Shown here: positions 40,847-49,146 of the stretch, piece after piece
Layout: every line of letters begins with the position of its first letter
How positions within the stretch are numbered: the first letter of the stretch is position 1
Assembly: GCF_000819985.1 (NCBI RefSeq)
Contig: NZ_CDBZ01000176.1
Span: 1-58,783 of the forward strand
Source of the DNA: Aeromonas media
GTDB lineage: Bacteria > Pseudomonadota > Gammaproteobacteria > Enterobacterales > Aeromonadaceae
Length of the DNA: 58,783 nt
Direction of reading: 5' to 3'
Program-made: the position numbers and the translations under genes
Notes under the pieces: model-generated
The model's input: only the letters and a program-made list of their open reading frames with translations
Told to the model about the DNA's origin: nothing
The model's database searches: none

Positions 40847-41704
40847 ATGAACGCAGTCGGAATAGGCATCCTCTATCTGGTGCTGGGCAACATGGTGGCG
40901 GTCTTCTCCGATGCGCTGGTCAAGGTGCTGGAGCCGAGCCAGCCGGTGTTCCAGTTCGTCTTCTTCCGCCAGCTCTCCGCCGCCCTCCTGCTGGCGCCCT
41001 GGCTGCTCTGGTCCTGGCGGCGCAACCCACCGGTAGCCATCAAGTGGCACCTGCTGCGGGCCCATATCTGGGCGGTCGGTGTCTGCCTGATGGTGGTCGC
41101 CCTCACCCGCTTGCCACTGGCCACCGCCAACGCCCTCTTCTATGCGGCCCCCCTGCTGATGGTGCCGCTGGCGGTGTGGCTGGCGGGGGAGGCACTGTCG
41201 CGCCAGAAGGTGCTGACGGCGCTGATCGGCTTCATAGGGGTACTGATCGTGTTGCGCCCGACCGAGGTGAACTGGGCCGCCCTGGCAGCGCTCGGGGTGG
41301 CGCTCTCCATGGCGGTCAACAACCTGCTGATCAAGCGGATCCCGCTCAAGCAGCCCATCGCCCAGACCCTGTTCTTCACCAACGTGCTGAGCATGCCTTT
41401 CATACTGGCGCTGGCCTGGTGGGAAGGGGGGAACTGGCAGTGGCAGATGTGGTGGCCCGCCTTCGGCTCCTCGGCGCTGATCATGGTCTATGCGGGGCTG
41501 TGCGTGGTGGCCTATCGCAAGGCGGAGGCGAGCAAGATCGCCTCGGCGGAGTACACGGGTCTGCTGATGGCGGTTGCCATCGGGGTCTGGCTGTTTGACG
41601 AGCAACCGGGTCTGCCGCTGCTGCTGGGGTGCCTGTGCATCATACTGCCGCTGGTCGCCATGGCGCGCGGCAAGTCAAAACCGCTGGCAGAGCCGGCAGT
41701 CTGA
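40847..41704 (+). CDS. DMT superfamily (EamA) transporter
   Basis: 285 residues with ten membrane helices in two EamA repeats (about residues 6-137 and 148-278). Typical elements are PVFQFVFFRQLSAALLLAPW, ATANALFYAAPLLMVPLAVW and ASAEYTGLLMAVAIGVWLFD. Members export amino acids, metabolites or drugs; the substrate is unknown. The ATG at 40847 has GGAGGT seven bases upstream. It is divergent from the LysR gene, which probably regulates it. Confidence 0.88.
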   Translation: MNAVGIGILYLVLGNMVAVFSDALVKVLEPSQPVFQFVFFRQLSAALLLAPWLLWSWRRNPPVAIKWHLLRAHIWAVGVCLMVVALTRLPLATANALFYAAPLLMVPLAVWLAGEALSRQKVLTALIGFIGVLIVLRPTEVNWAALAALGVALSMAVNNLLIKRIPLKQPIAQTLFFTNVLSMPFILALAWWEGGNWQWQMWWPAFGSSALIMVYAGLCVVAYRKAEASKIASAEYTGLLMAVAIGVWLFDEQPGLPLLLGCLCIILPLVAMARGKSKPLAEPAV

Positions 41705-41705
41705 A

Positions 41706-42287
41706 TCAAAGCAGCAAGGGGGCAACCCTCTGCTGCAGATGAGGGATAACCTCCTGCTCGAACCAGGGGTTCTTCTTGAGCCAGAAGGTGTTGCGCGGGG
41801 ACGGATGCGGCAACGGCAACCAGCCGGGACCATACTCCCGCCAGCATTGCACCGTCTCGGTAAGGGACTCCTTGCCCGCCTCCCGCAGATAGTGGCGCTG
41901 GGCGTACTGGCCGATAAGCAGGGTCAGCTCTATGTTGGGCAACAGCATCAGCACCTTGTCGTGCCAGGTGGGCGCACATTCTGGGCGCGGCGGCAGATCC
42001 CCCGACTTGCCCTTGCCGGGGTAGCAGAGCCCCATCGGCATGATGGCGATGCGGGATTCGTCGTAGAAGGTGACCTTGTCGACCCCGAGCCACTGACGCA
42101 GCCGATCGCCGGAGGGGTCATCCCAGGGGATGCCGCTGGCATGGACACGGGTACCGGGCGCCTGCCCGATGATCAGCAGGCGAGCGCGCTCGCTACCGCG
42201 GATCACCGGCCTGGGCCCGAGCGGTAGGTGAGCCTCGCACAGGCGGCAGGCCCGGATCTGTTCAAACAGGATATCGAGTCGGTTCAT
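41706..42287 (-). CDS. Uracil-DNA glycosylase family protein
   Basis: 193 residues. Four family features are visible: an N-terminal Cys pair (IRACRLCEAHLPLG), the active-site loop LLIIGQAPGTRVHASGIPWD, a middle stretch IAIMPMGLCYPGKGKSGDLP, and the DNA-intercalation loop LPHPSPRN. These are the marks of the broad UDG superfamily. It is not the classic UNG, whose first motif is GQDPYH. Its base specificity is unknown. The start at 42287 (MNRLDILFEQIRAC) was chosen for its fit to the family. Confidence 0.85.
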   Translation of the reverse strand: MNRLDILFEQIRACRLCEAHLPLGPRPVIRGSERARLLIIGQAPGTRVHASGIPWDDPSGDRLRQWLGVDKVTFYDESRIAIMPMGLCYPGKGKSGDLPPRPECAPTWHDKVLMLLPNIELTLLIGQYAQRHYLREAGKESLTETVQCWREYGPGWLPLPHPSPRNTFWLKKNPWFEQEVIPHLQQRVAPLLL

Positions 42288-42388
42288 GGCCTGATGGTAA
42301 CAGAGTTTCCGGCAGGATCCCGCTTGTGGAACCGGCGGCAGATACTTATCATGCGGCCACATTTGTTTAATTTAATAAACGGAAAGCG

Positions 42389-43282
42389 ATGAAGAACTGG
42401 CTGGGCCCCGGCAGTGCGGCCCTCTCCTTCGTGCTGTGGGGCATGCTGCCCCTCTATTACCAGTTCATGCCCGAGATCAACATGTGGGAGCTGCTCTCCC
42501 ACCGGGTGCTCTGGTCTGTTGTCCTGCTGGGCGGCCTCTTCCTGCTGCTCGGGGTACGGGTACCCTGGGCACGCCTGCACAGCGAGCCCCGCCAGCTCGG
42601 CCTCATCCTGCTGGCGGGGCCCATCATGTCCATCAGCTGGTGCATGTTCACCTGGTGCCTGACCACGGGCCAGGTGCTGGCCACCAGCCTCGCCTTCTTC
42701 ATGACGCCGCTGTTCAACATCGCCTTCGCCGTGCTCTTCCTCAAGGAGAGGCTCACCCCCCAGAAACATCTGGCGGTCGCCCTGGCCCTGGCGGGGCTGG
42801 CCTACATGCTGTTCTCCTACGGCGAACTGCCCTGGTTCTCCCTGATCATGGGGGCCAACTTCGCCTTCTACGGCCTCATCAAGAAGAAGGTGCGCCACGA
42901 TGCCGGTGTCAGCCTCTATCTCGAGTCCCTGGCCCAGCTTCCCGTCGCCCTCCTCGTTCTCGGCTACCTCGGTGCCCAGGGTTCCAGCCAGTTTATGGCA
43001 GGAGACTGGGCCGACAAGCTGCTGCTGATGGGCAGCGCCCCCGCGACCCTGCTGCCGGTAGGCCTGTTCTGCTACGCCGTGGCACGCACCCGCATGAGCA
43101 CGGTGGGGCTGCTGCAATACATAGAGCCGAGCCTCGCCTTCCTGCTCGCCATCTTCTGGTTTGGGGAGATCCCGGATCCGGTGAAGTCGGTGGGTTTCGC
43201 CTTCGTCTGGGCCGGTCTGCTGGTGAGCCTGCTACCCCTGCACCTGCTCGGGCGCTGCCGGGTCCAGTGGAAAGAGTCATGA
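42389..43282 (+). CDS. rarD: RarD family EamA permease
   Basis: 297 residues with ten membrane helices. RarD features are [40 protein letters not shown] and [20 protein letters not shown], as in E. coli RarD (296). The original link to chloramphenicol sensitivity is not well explained; a transporter role is inferred. The TGA overlaps the ATG of the GIY-YIG gene, so the two are translationally coupled. Confidence 0.92.
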   Translation: MKNWLGPGSAALSFVLWGMLPLYYQFMPEINMWELLSHRVLWSVVLLGGLFLLLGVRVPWARLHSEPRQLGLILLAGPIMSISWCMFTWCLTTGQVLATSLAFFMTPLFNIAFAVLFLKERLTPQKHLAVALALAGLAYMLFSYGELPWFSLIMGANFAFYGLIKKKVRHDAGVSLYLESLAQLPVALLVLGYLGAQGSSQFMAGDWADKLLLMGSAPATLLPVGLFCYAVARTRMSTVGLLQYIEPSLAFLLAIFWFGEIPDPVKSVGFAFVWAGLLVSLLPLHLLGRCRVQWKES

Positions 43283-43623
43283 CAACGGACGCCTGTACAG
43301 ATAAACCTGCAACTAACTGGTTTATCTATCTGGTGCGTACCGGCGCGGGCTCGCTCTATGCGGGGATCAGCACGGATCCCGAGCGGCGACTGCGCCAGCA
43401 CCAGAGCGGCAAGGGTGCCCGAGCGCTGCGTGGCAAGGGGCCGCTGACCCTGGTCTGGCGCCAAGGGGTGGCGGACAAGGGCGCGGCGCTGCGCCTCGAG
43501 TATCGCCTCAAGCAGCAGACCAAGGCATTCAAGGAGCGCCTGGTGCTCGACCCCGGACTCTGGCACGACTGGAGCCAACCCTGGCTGAGCGCCGATACGG
43601 CCCCCATCGATCCGTCCCCCTGA
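43279..43623 (+). CDS. GIY-YIG nuclease superfamily protein (YhbQ-like)
   Basis: 114 residues. The GIY-YIG core is [20 protein letters not shown] followed by [20 protein letters not shown], with catalytic Tyr and Arg and a Glu in [19 protein letters not shown] (cited in part: [10 protein letters not shown]). This is the short UPF0213/YhbQ form; E. coli YhbQ acts on nucleic acids. It begins inside the rarD stop codon (ATGA) and has a terminator after it. Confidence 0.88.
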   Translation: MTTDACTDKPATNWFIYLVRTGAGSLYAGISTDPERRLRQHQSGKGARALRGKGPLTLVWRQGVADKGAALRLEYRLKQQTKAFKERLVLDPGLWHDWSQPWLSADTAPIDPSP

Positions 43624-43643
43624 ACCAGTCGCTCCCGCCATAA

Positions 43644-43668
43644 AAAAGGCCGCTGGGAGCAGCGGCCA
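43644..43668 (-). terminator. Terminator of the psp operon
   Basis: GGCCGCTG / CAGCGGCC stem followed by TTTTTTAT on the minus strand, about 28 bases after pspG. Confidence 0.88.
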
Positions 43669-43693
43669 AGGAAGGATCCGATAGCAGAGAGGC

Positions 43694-43912
43694 TTAACGG
43701 TAGGTGTTCGAGTGCTTGCGCCTGTTGCTGAGCAACCAGCACACCGCCAGCACCAGCAGCAGCCAGGGCGCCAGCTTGATGATGAGGGCAAACATGCCGG
43801 CCAGGGCGCCAAACAGCACGAAGACCCCGCTCACCAGCAGCATGGCCAGCACGGTAAACCCGGTCAGCGCCATGGTCACCAGTACCAGCATCAAGACGAT
43901 AAATTCCAGCAT
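43694..43912 (-). CDS. pspG: Phage shock protein G
   Basis: 72 residues with two hydrophobic helices: MLEFIVLMLVLVTMALTGFT and GALAGMFALIIKLAPWLLLV with a basic tail (SNRRKHSNTYR). This matches the layout and the MLALMIKLLPWLLLAI-type core of E. coli PspG (80 residues), recalled from memory. PspG is an effector of the membrane-stress response. In E. coli it sits far from pspABCDE; here it is the last gene of the psp operon. Confidence 0.8.
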   Translation of the reverse strand: MLEFIVLMLVLVTMALTGFTVLAMLLVSGVFVLFGALAGMFALIIKLAPWLLLVLAVCWLLSNRRKHSNTYR

Positions 43913-43960
43913 GTTGTGCTCCTCACAGGCTTGCAGTGGCCAGCGAGTCTGATCCGGGGA

Positions 43961-44167
43961 TCAGTCCAGCCAGCGTTTCAATTCACGACGGGGCGGCATG
44001 ACCAGCACCGCCAGCAGATAGAGAGCCAGGGCCAGGGGCGGCATCAGGATAAGCGCCAGCAAGGCCAGCACCCGCACCGTCACCCTCGAGATCCCAAGCC
44101 CCCTGGCCAGACCGGCACAGACCCCGGTCAGCTTGCGATGGGCCAGATCTTTGGGCCAGGGGCTCAT
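43961..44167 (-). CDS. pspC: Short PspC-domain protein
   Basis: 68 residues. The PspC motif HRKLTGVCAGLARGLGISRV is followed by one hydrophobic segment (LALLALILMPPLALALYLLA). E. coli PspC has 119 residues with a longer C-terminal region after the membrane segment that contacts PspA/PspB; that region is missing here. The ATG lies two bases after the pspA stop, so coupling is tight. No PspB is encoded nearby. Confidence 0.82.
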   Translation of the reverse strand: MSPWPKDLAHRKLTGVCAGLARGLGISRVTVRVLALLALILMPPLALALYLLAVLVMPPRRELKRWLD

Positions 44168-44169
44168 GG

Positions 44170-44832
44170 TTATGCCTCCGCCTTCCGGCTTTTCAGACGA
44201 GCCAGCTCGCGCTCAATCTCGTCGTTCAACTCCAGCTCGCGGAACTGGGCCTCCAGGGAGGGATTCTGCCCCAGGGTCGCCGCCTCCAGCTGGGCTTCCA
44301 GCTGATCTACCCGGCCCTGAAAGCCGTCGAAGCGGGCCATCAGCTCATGCATGCGCTGGTTGTCCACCTGGGCGCGGGCACGGATCCGGCTGTGGGCTGT
44401 CTGCTCGCGCAGGGTCAGCATCTTCTGCTTCTCGCGGGCCTCGGTCAGCTTGGTCGCCAGCCGCTCGCTGTCGGCGGTGAGCTGGGCCAGCACCTCGGCC
44501 ACCCGGGCCTTGTCCTGCTCCAGTTGATCGCACTTCTTGACCTCGGCCAGCTTCTCCGTGAGGGCGGCACGGGCCAGATCCTCACGTCCCTTCTGGATGG
44601 CGAGCTCGGCCTTGGCAGACCACTCCTGGATCTGGTGGCGCAGCGCCTGCTGATGGCGCTCCAGCTGTTTCTGTTCGGCGATGACGCGGGCGGCCTGGGT
44701 TCTCATCTCGATCTGCACCTGCTCCATCTCTTCGATCATCAGACGCAGCATCTTCTCCGGCTCTTCACTCTTGTCGAGCAGGCTGTGCAGGTTGGCATTG
44801 ATCACGTCGGTCAGGCGGCTGAATACGCTCAT
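44170..44832 (-). CDS. pspA: Phage shock protein A
   Basis: 220 residues, an ESCRT-III-like coiled-coil protein (E. coli 222). It opens MSVFSRLTDVINANLHSLLD, has the amphipathic N-terminal helix, and continues as long heptad helices (VIAEQKQLERHQQALRHQIQ, KLAEVKKCDQLEQDKARVAE). It binds stressed inner membrane and, in enterics, inhibits the activator PspF. AAGGAGCC precedes the ATG at 44832. A sigma-54 promoter lies 47-62 bases upstream. No pspF is adjacent. Confidence 0.94.
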   Translation of the reverse strand: MSVFSRLTDVINANLHSLLDKSEEPEKMLRLMIEEMEQVQIEMRTQAARVIAEQKQLERHQQALRHQIQEWSAKAELAIQKGREDLARAALTEKLAEVKKCDQLEQDKARVAEVLAQLTADSERLATKLTEAREKQKMLTLREQTAHSRIRARAQVDNQRMHELMARFDGFQGRVDQLEAQLEAATLGQNPSLEAQFRELELNDEIERELARLKSRKAEA

Positions 44833-44878
44833 GGTCTGGCTCCTTGTTGATGGGATGTCACTCTCTTCCCATGGCATT

Positions 44879-44894
44879 ACAAGAGCCGTGCCAA
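44879..44894 (-). promoter_or_regulatory. Sigma-54 promoter of the psp operon
   Basis: TTGGCACGGCTCTTGT on the minus strand has the -24 box TGGCACG and the -12 box TTGT with correct spacing. The E. coli pspA promoter, as I recall it, also has TTGT at -12. It implies control by a PspF-like activator encoded elsewhere. Confidence 0.8.
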
Positions 44895-44992
44895 GATAAT
44901 TTATTGTTGTTTTACAGATAGATGGAGACTTGGCATTGCCATCTCAAGGCCATGAGTTGGTGAAAATCGCCAACAGCGTGGTGATTTTAACC

Positions 44993-45021
44993 AATAAAAA
45001 AGGGAGCCAGCGGCTCCCTTC
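44993..45021 (-). terminator. Terminator of plsC
   Basis: AAGGGAGCC / GGCTCCCTT stem followed by TTTTTTATTGG on the minus strand, 19 bases after plsC. Confidence 0.88.
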
Positions 45022-45039
45022 ATGCAGTTGGGTTCAACC

Positions 45040-45768
45040 TCAGGCGGCCGGGCGATGGCCCAGCTTGCCATCCAGCTCCGCCAGCTTGGCTTCCATCCTG
45101 GCCCGGCAGGTATCCGACAGATCGCGGATGCCGGCGGCGCCGTGCTCCTTGCTGCACAGAGGGGGCAGCATCTCCAGCAGCACCTCGCCGTTGTCCCAGC
45201 GGTTCAGGTCAACCTGACCGAAGTAGCTGGAGCAGACGATGGGCACCACGGGCACTTCGGCCTGGACGGCGGTGTGGAAGGCGCCGGCCTTGAACGGCAG
45301 CAGACCGCGGCCCTGGGAGCGGGTCCCTTCCGGGAACATCCAGATGGAGGTGCCGTGGTGCTTGATGCGATCCACCACCTGGCCTATGGTGCCGATGGCG
45401 CGGGAGCGGTTGGATCTGTCGATCAACACGTTGCCGGAGAGCCAGAAGATGAGGCCAAAGAAAGGCAGCCACAGCAGACTCTTCTTGCCCACCGCCACCA
45501 CGCCGGGGCGTACGGCACCGGTCACGGTGAAGATGTCGAAATTGCTCTGGTGATTGCAGACATAGACGGCAGGCCCCACCGACTTGACCTCGTCCGGAAT
45601 GGTGACCCGGACCTTGAGCCCGATGAGCGGGCAGACGGCATGGTACATGCGGGCGAAAACATAGACGTTGTTGGGGTGGCGCGGACGCACCAGACAGAGC
45701 AACAAACCAAACACGAACCAGAAGATGAGCAGCAGGGTAAGCAGCAGCACACGGGCAATTTTGAGCAT
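45040..45768 (-). CDS. plsC: 1-acyl-sn-glycerol-3-phosphate acyltransferase PlsC
   Basis: 242 residues. An N-terminal membrane helix (ARVLLLTLLLIFWFVFGLLL) precedes the acyltransferase motifs: block I CNHQSNFDIF (H-x4-D), block II around FWLSGNVLIDRSNRS, block III WMFPEGTRSQGRG and block IV VPVVPIVCSSY. It makes phosphatidic acid from lysophosphatidic acid at the inner membrane. It is divergent from the scs-like operon across 176 bases that hold a short palindrome. Confidence 0.93.
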   Translation of the reverse strand: MLKIARVLLLTLLLIFWFVFGLLLCLVRPRHPNNVYVFARMYHAVCPLIGLKVRVTIPDEVKSVGPAVYVCNHQSNFDIFTVTGAVRPGVVAVGKKSLLWLPFFGLIFWLSGNVLIDRSNRSRAIGTIGQVVDRIKHHGTSIWMFPEGTRSQGRGLLPFKAGAFHTAVQAEVPVVPIVCSSYFGQVDLNRWDNGEVLLEMLPPLCSKEHGAAGIRDLSDTCRARMEAKLAELDGKLGHRPAA

Positions 45769-45816
45769 CGAACACCTCGGAATTTGACTCGGCGCAGTAT
45801 ACTGGTCCCCCTTTTA

Positions 45817-45832
45817 GCGAACAAGCGTTCGC
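45817..45832. promoter_or_regulatory. Palindrome between plsC and the scs-like operon
   Basis: GCGAACAAGCGTTCGC is a perfect 6-bp inverted repeat around a 4-base centre, 49 bases upstream of plsC and 113 upstream of the scsA-like gene. It could be an operator; the regulator is unknown. Confidence 0.4.
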
Positions 45833-45944
45833 CAGACAGAACCGACCACCCCAGATGGAGCACGTGCTCTCATCGAATCCCGCTGGCTTGCTCACGCCAC
45901 CATTGATCGATAGGATATGCCCCATTCAACAGGGTAGGACGAGC

Positions 45945-46322
45945 ATGATTTTGCGACAACGCGTGGCGACAAGACTCCTGCTGCTGGTCTGCATCCTGGT
46001 GCTCAACTGTGCGGCCCAGCCGCTGGCCAGATTGGCACAGCTCGACCAGGCCCTGAGTTGCCAGGCTCTTCCCCTCCCCTCGTCCAGCGCCGATGCCGAT
46101 GAGGGGCAAACCGTGACACCCCAGCCCAGCAGTTGCCAGCTCAACGGCAAGTGGCTCAGTGCCGCCAACCTGCTCTGCGCCGAGCAGATCTTCTTTGCCA
46201 TCGCCTTCGTGATTGCCCTGCTGGCGCCCCTGTCGCGCCGCGCCCCTGCGCTTCCCCCTCCCATCAATATCTCGCCCCCCGAACGGCGACTGCACCTCAC
46301 CCTCTGCGTCTGGCGGGAATGA
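45945..46322 (+). CDS. Small membrane protein at the head of the scs-like operon (scsA position)
   Basis: 125 residues. A signal or anchor helix (RLLLLVCILVLNCAAQPLARL) and a second hydrophobic helix (LCAEQIFFAIAFVIALLAPL) enclose a Ser/Gln-rich loop with four Cys in all. The start at 45945 has AGGGTAGGACGAGC upstream. Position and size match ScsA of the Salmonella scsABCD operon, but sequence similarity is too low for me to claim it. It precedes scsB by 50 bases and is probably co-transcribed. Confidence 0.6.
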   Translation: MILRQRVATRLLLLVCILVLNCAAQPLARLAQLDQALSCQALPLPSSSADADEGQTVTPQPSSCQLNGKWLSAANLLCAEQIFFAIAFVIALLAPLSRRAPALPPPINISPPERRLHLTLCVWRE

Positions 46323-46372
46323 GTCTGCGGCGGTTTTCTCCACCCTGACTTTCATTTTCAAGAGACAAACAC

Positions 46373-48415
46373 ATGTCAAACATCATCAAGACCGCCCTGT
46401 TGCTGAGCGGTCTGCTGTGGCAATCCTTTGGGTTGGCCAGCGACACTGGCTGGCTCACCAGCCCCCAGAACGATCACGCCAAGGTGCGGCTGCAAGCTGA
46501 CACCCGGGATCCCGCCGCCCCACGGGTGCTGCTCAGCCTGCAGCTTGAATCCGGCTGGAAAACCTATTGGCAGAACCCGGGAGAAGGCGGCATAGCCCCC
46601 GAGATCCTCTGGGATAAGCCCGAGCCGGCGGCGCAGTGGCACTGGCCAGTGCCCAGGCGGTTCGACGTCAGCGGCATCTCGACCCAGGGCTATCAGGGGG
46701 ACGTCAGCCTTCCCATCAGCCTCACCCGCAACGGCGGCGAGGCGCTGACGGGCACCCTGCGCCTCTCGACCTGCAGCAACGTCTGCATCCTGACCGACTA
46801 CCCCTTCACCCTGGCGCTGGACGGCGCTGCCCCTGACGGGTTCGACCTTGCCTATGCGAAGGCGATGAGCACCCTGCCACAGGCCATGCCGGGCACTGTG
46901 ACCCTCGAGGCGGGCTACCGGCAGAACCAGTTGCAACTGACCGCCGACAACCCCCAGGGCTGGCAGGATCCCCAGATTTTCCTCCAACGCCTGGAGGGAG
47001 CCGAATTTGGCGAGCCCAGCCTGGACGTCCAGGGCAACACCCTGATCGCCCGCATTCCGGTCAGCGATGGCTGGCAGGGAGATGCCCCCGACATCCGTCA
47101 TCAGCCACTCGGGTTGGTGCTGGCAAGCGGCGAGCAGGCCTGGCAGAGCGAGGTCCGCATAGGTGAGCCCCTGACCCTGCCGAGCGGCGGCCAGTCGCTG
47201 CTCTGGTTGCTGGGAGCCGCGCTGCTGGGGGGCCTCATCCTCAACCTGATGCCCTGCGTGCTGCCGGTGCTGGCCCTCAAGCTGGGGTCCGTGCTGCAAC
47301 TCGAGAGCCGGGAGCGCCGCCCGGTGCGCCTGCAATTCCTGGCGGCCAGTGCCGGCATTCTGGTCTCCTTCTGGGCGCTGGCGCTGATGAGCACCCTGCT
47401 GCGCGCCACCCAGGGAGCGGTCGGCTGGGGCATACAGTTCCAGAGCGTCTGGTTTATCGGCTTCATGGTGGTGGTGACGGCGCTGTTTTGCGCCAACCTG
47501 CTGGGGCTGTTCGAGCTGCGGCTGCCGAGCAACCTCAATACCCGCCTGGCCACCAGCGGCGGCCAGGGGCTGGGGGGTCACTTCCTGCAGGGCTGCTTTG
47601 CCACCCTGCTGGCCACCCCCTGCTCAGCGCCCTTCCTCGGCACTGCGGTCGCCTTTGCGCTCGGGGCGCCGCTCGGTCAGCTCTGGCTCATCTTTACTGC
47701 GCTCGGTGTGGGCATGAGCCTGCCCTGGCTGCTCATTGCCGCCGTCCCCCGCCTGGCGCTCTGGCTACCGAAGCCGGGCCGCTGGATGGGACGCCTGCGC
47801 ACCCTGCTCGGCCTGATGATGCTGGGCTCCAGCCTCTGGCTACTCAGCCTGCTCGGCAACCACGTCGGCTCCTTCTGGATGCTGATCCTGATGGCGCTGA
47901 TGCTGACGGCCCTGCTGCTGGCCGTCGTCTGGCGCCATGGCATACGCACGCTGACTTTGGGGCTGGCACTGAGTTGCCTGCTGGGTGGGGCCCTGCTGCT
48001 CGGCGGCGCCTTCACCCTGGACAGCAAGCCCCAGCAGGACAGGGTCGACTGGCAGCCGCTCTCGGAGCAGGCCATCGCGCTGGCATTGGCCCAGAACAAG
48101 CGAGTCTTCGTCGATGTGACCGCAGACTGGTGCATCACCTGCAAGGCCAACAAATTCAACGTACTGCTTCGCGATGATGTGCAACAGGCCCTGAGCGCCC
48201 CCGATGTGGTGGCCCTGCGCGGGGACTGGAGCCGCCCCTCCGACACCATCGCCAGCTTTCTGCGCCAGCGCGGCAGCGTGGCCATTCCCTTCAACCAGAT
48301 CTACGGGCCCGGCCTGACGGATGGCGAGATCCTCTCCCCCCTGCTGGACCGATCGACCCTGCTTGCCACCCTGTCGCAAGCCGGTATTGCCCCCTCTCAA
48401 GGAGAAACCAAATGA
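46373..48415 (+). CDS. scsB: ScsB/DsbD-like thiol:disulfide reductase
   Basis: 680 residues. A signal peptide is followed by an N-terminal periplasmic region (about residues 24-250, LSTCSNVCILTDYPF). An eight-helix DsbD-type membrane domain comes next (LMPCVLPVLALKLGSVLQLE and FATLLATPCSAPFLGTAVAF, the two redox Cys). The C-terminal thioredoxin-like domain has ADWCITCKANKFNVLL. It moves electrons from cytoplasmic thioredoxin to the periplasm. The larger N-terminal region and the scsC/scsD neighbours favour ScsB over DsbD. Its stop overlaps the scsC start. Confidence 0.85.
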   Translation: MSNIIKTALLLSGLLWQSFGLASDTGWLTSPQNDHAKVRLQADTRDPAAPRVLLSLQLESGWKTYWQNPGEGGIAPEILWDKPEPAAQWHWPVPRRFDVSGISTQGYQGDVSLPISLTRNGGEALTGTLRLSTCSNVCILTDYPFTLALDGAAPDGFDLAYAKAMSTLPQAMPGTVTLEAGYRQNQLQLTADNPQGWQDPQIFLQRLEGAEFGEPSLDVQGNTLIARIPVSDGWQGDAPDIRHQPLGLVLASGEQAWQSEVRIGEPLTLPSGGQSLLWLLGAALLGGLILNLMPCVLPVLALKLGSVLQLESRERRPVRLQFLAASAGILVSFWALALMSTLLRATQGAVGWGIQFQSVWFIGFMVVVTALFCANLLGLFELRLPSNLNTRLATSGGQGLGGHFLQGCFATLLATPCSAPFLGTAVAFALGAPLGQLWLIFTALGVGMSLPWLLIAAVPRLALWLPKPGRWMGRLRTLLGLMMLGSSLWLLSLLGNHVGSFWMLILMALMLTALLLAVVWRHGIRTLTLGLALSCLLGGALLLGGAFTLDSKPQQDRVDWQPLSEQAIALALAQNKRVFVDVTADWCITCKANKFNVLLRDDVQQALSAPDVVALRGDWSRPSDTIASFLRQRGSVAIPFNQIYGPGLTDGEILSPLLDRSTLLATLSQAGIAPSQGETK

Positions 48416-49143
48416 AACCGACCCTGCTCGCCCTGACCCTGCTGGGCACCTTGTTGACCCCGGCTCTGCACGCCGCCCCCTTCACCCCGGAGCAGGAGGC
48501 CCGCATCAAGGAGCTCATCCGCGAGACCCTGGTCCAGAATCCGAAGATCCTCGATGAAGCGGCCGAATCCTGGGAGAAACAGAACGCCGCGGATCAGGCG
48601 GCCCAGCTCGGCGACTTCATCAAGGGCAACCAGGACGTGCTGTTCAACAGTGCCACCAGCCCGCGCCTGGGGGCCAAGCACCCCAAGCTGACCCTGGTGC
48701 TCTTCACCGACTACAACTGCCCCTACTGCAAGCAGTTCGATCCTGCGGTGGCCAAGCTGCTCAAGGCCTATCCGAACGATCTGGGGCTGGTGATCAAGCT
48801 GCTGCCGTTCAAGGGGCAGACCTCCGCCAAGGCGGCCCAGTACAGCCTGACCCTGTGGCAGCAGGATCCGGCACGCTTCCTCGCTCTGCACGACAAGCTG
48901 ATGAGCAAGCAAGGCATGCTGACCGAGGCGGACATCAACAAGGCGCTGGCAGCCACCGGCAATGTGGCGCTCAAACCCGAGGGCAAGGCCACAGAGGAGC
49001 TGCGCAATAGCCTGCGTATCGGCACCCTCTTGGGCGTGCAGGGCACACCGGCGACCCTGATCGGCAATCAGCTGGTGCCGGGCGCCCTCCCCTACGAGCA
49101 GCTCGAACAGCTCGTGAAAACTGAACTGGCGAAACTGGGGTAA
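48412..49143 (+). CDS. scsC: ScsC-like periplasmic thiol-disulfide isomerase
   Basis: 243 residues. Signal peptide MKPTLLALTLLGTLLTPALH. An N-terminal helical stalk (FTPEQEARIKELIRETLVQN) resembles the trimerisation arm of ScsC/Com1 proteins. The thioredoxin fold follows with FTDYNCPYCKQFDPA (CPYC) and the cis-Pro loop VQGTPATLIGN. It is kept reduced by ScsB and protects periplasmic proteins from copper-induced oxidation in Salmonella and relatives. Its ATG overlaps the scsB TGA, and scsD follows after 3 bases. Confidence 0.85.
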   Translation: MKPTLLALTLLGTLLTPALHAAPFTPEQEARIKELIRETLVQNPKILDEAAESWEKQNAADQAAQLGDFIKGNQDVLFNSATSPRLGAKHPKLTLVLFTDYNCPYCKQFDPAVAKLLKAYPNDLGLVIKLLPFKGQTSAKAAQYSLTLWQQDPARFLALHDKLMSKQGMLTEADINKALAATGNVALKPEGKATEELRNSLRIGTLLGVQGTPATLIGNQLVPGALPYEQLEQLVKTELAKLG

Positions 49144-49146
49144 CGA

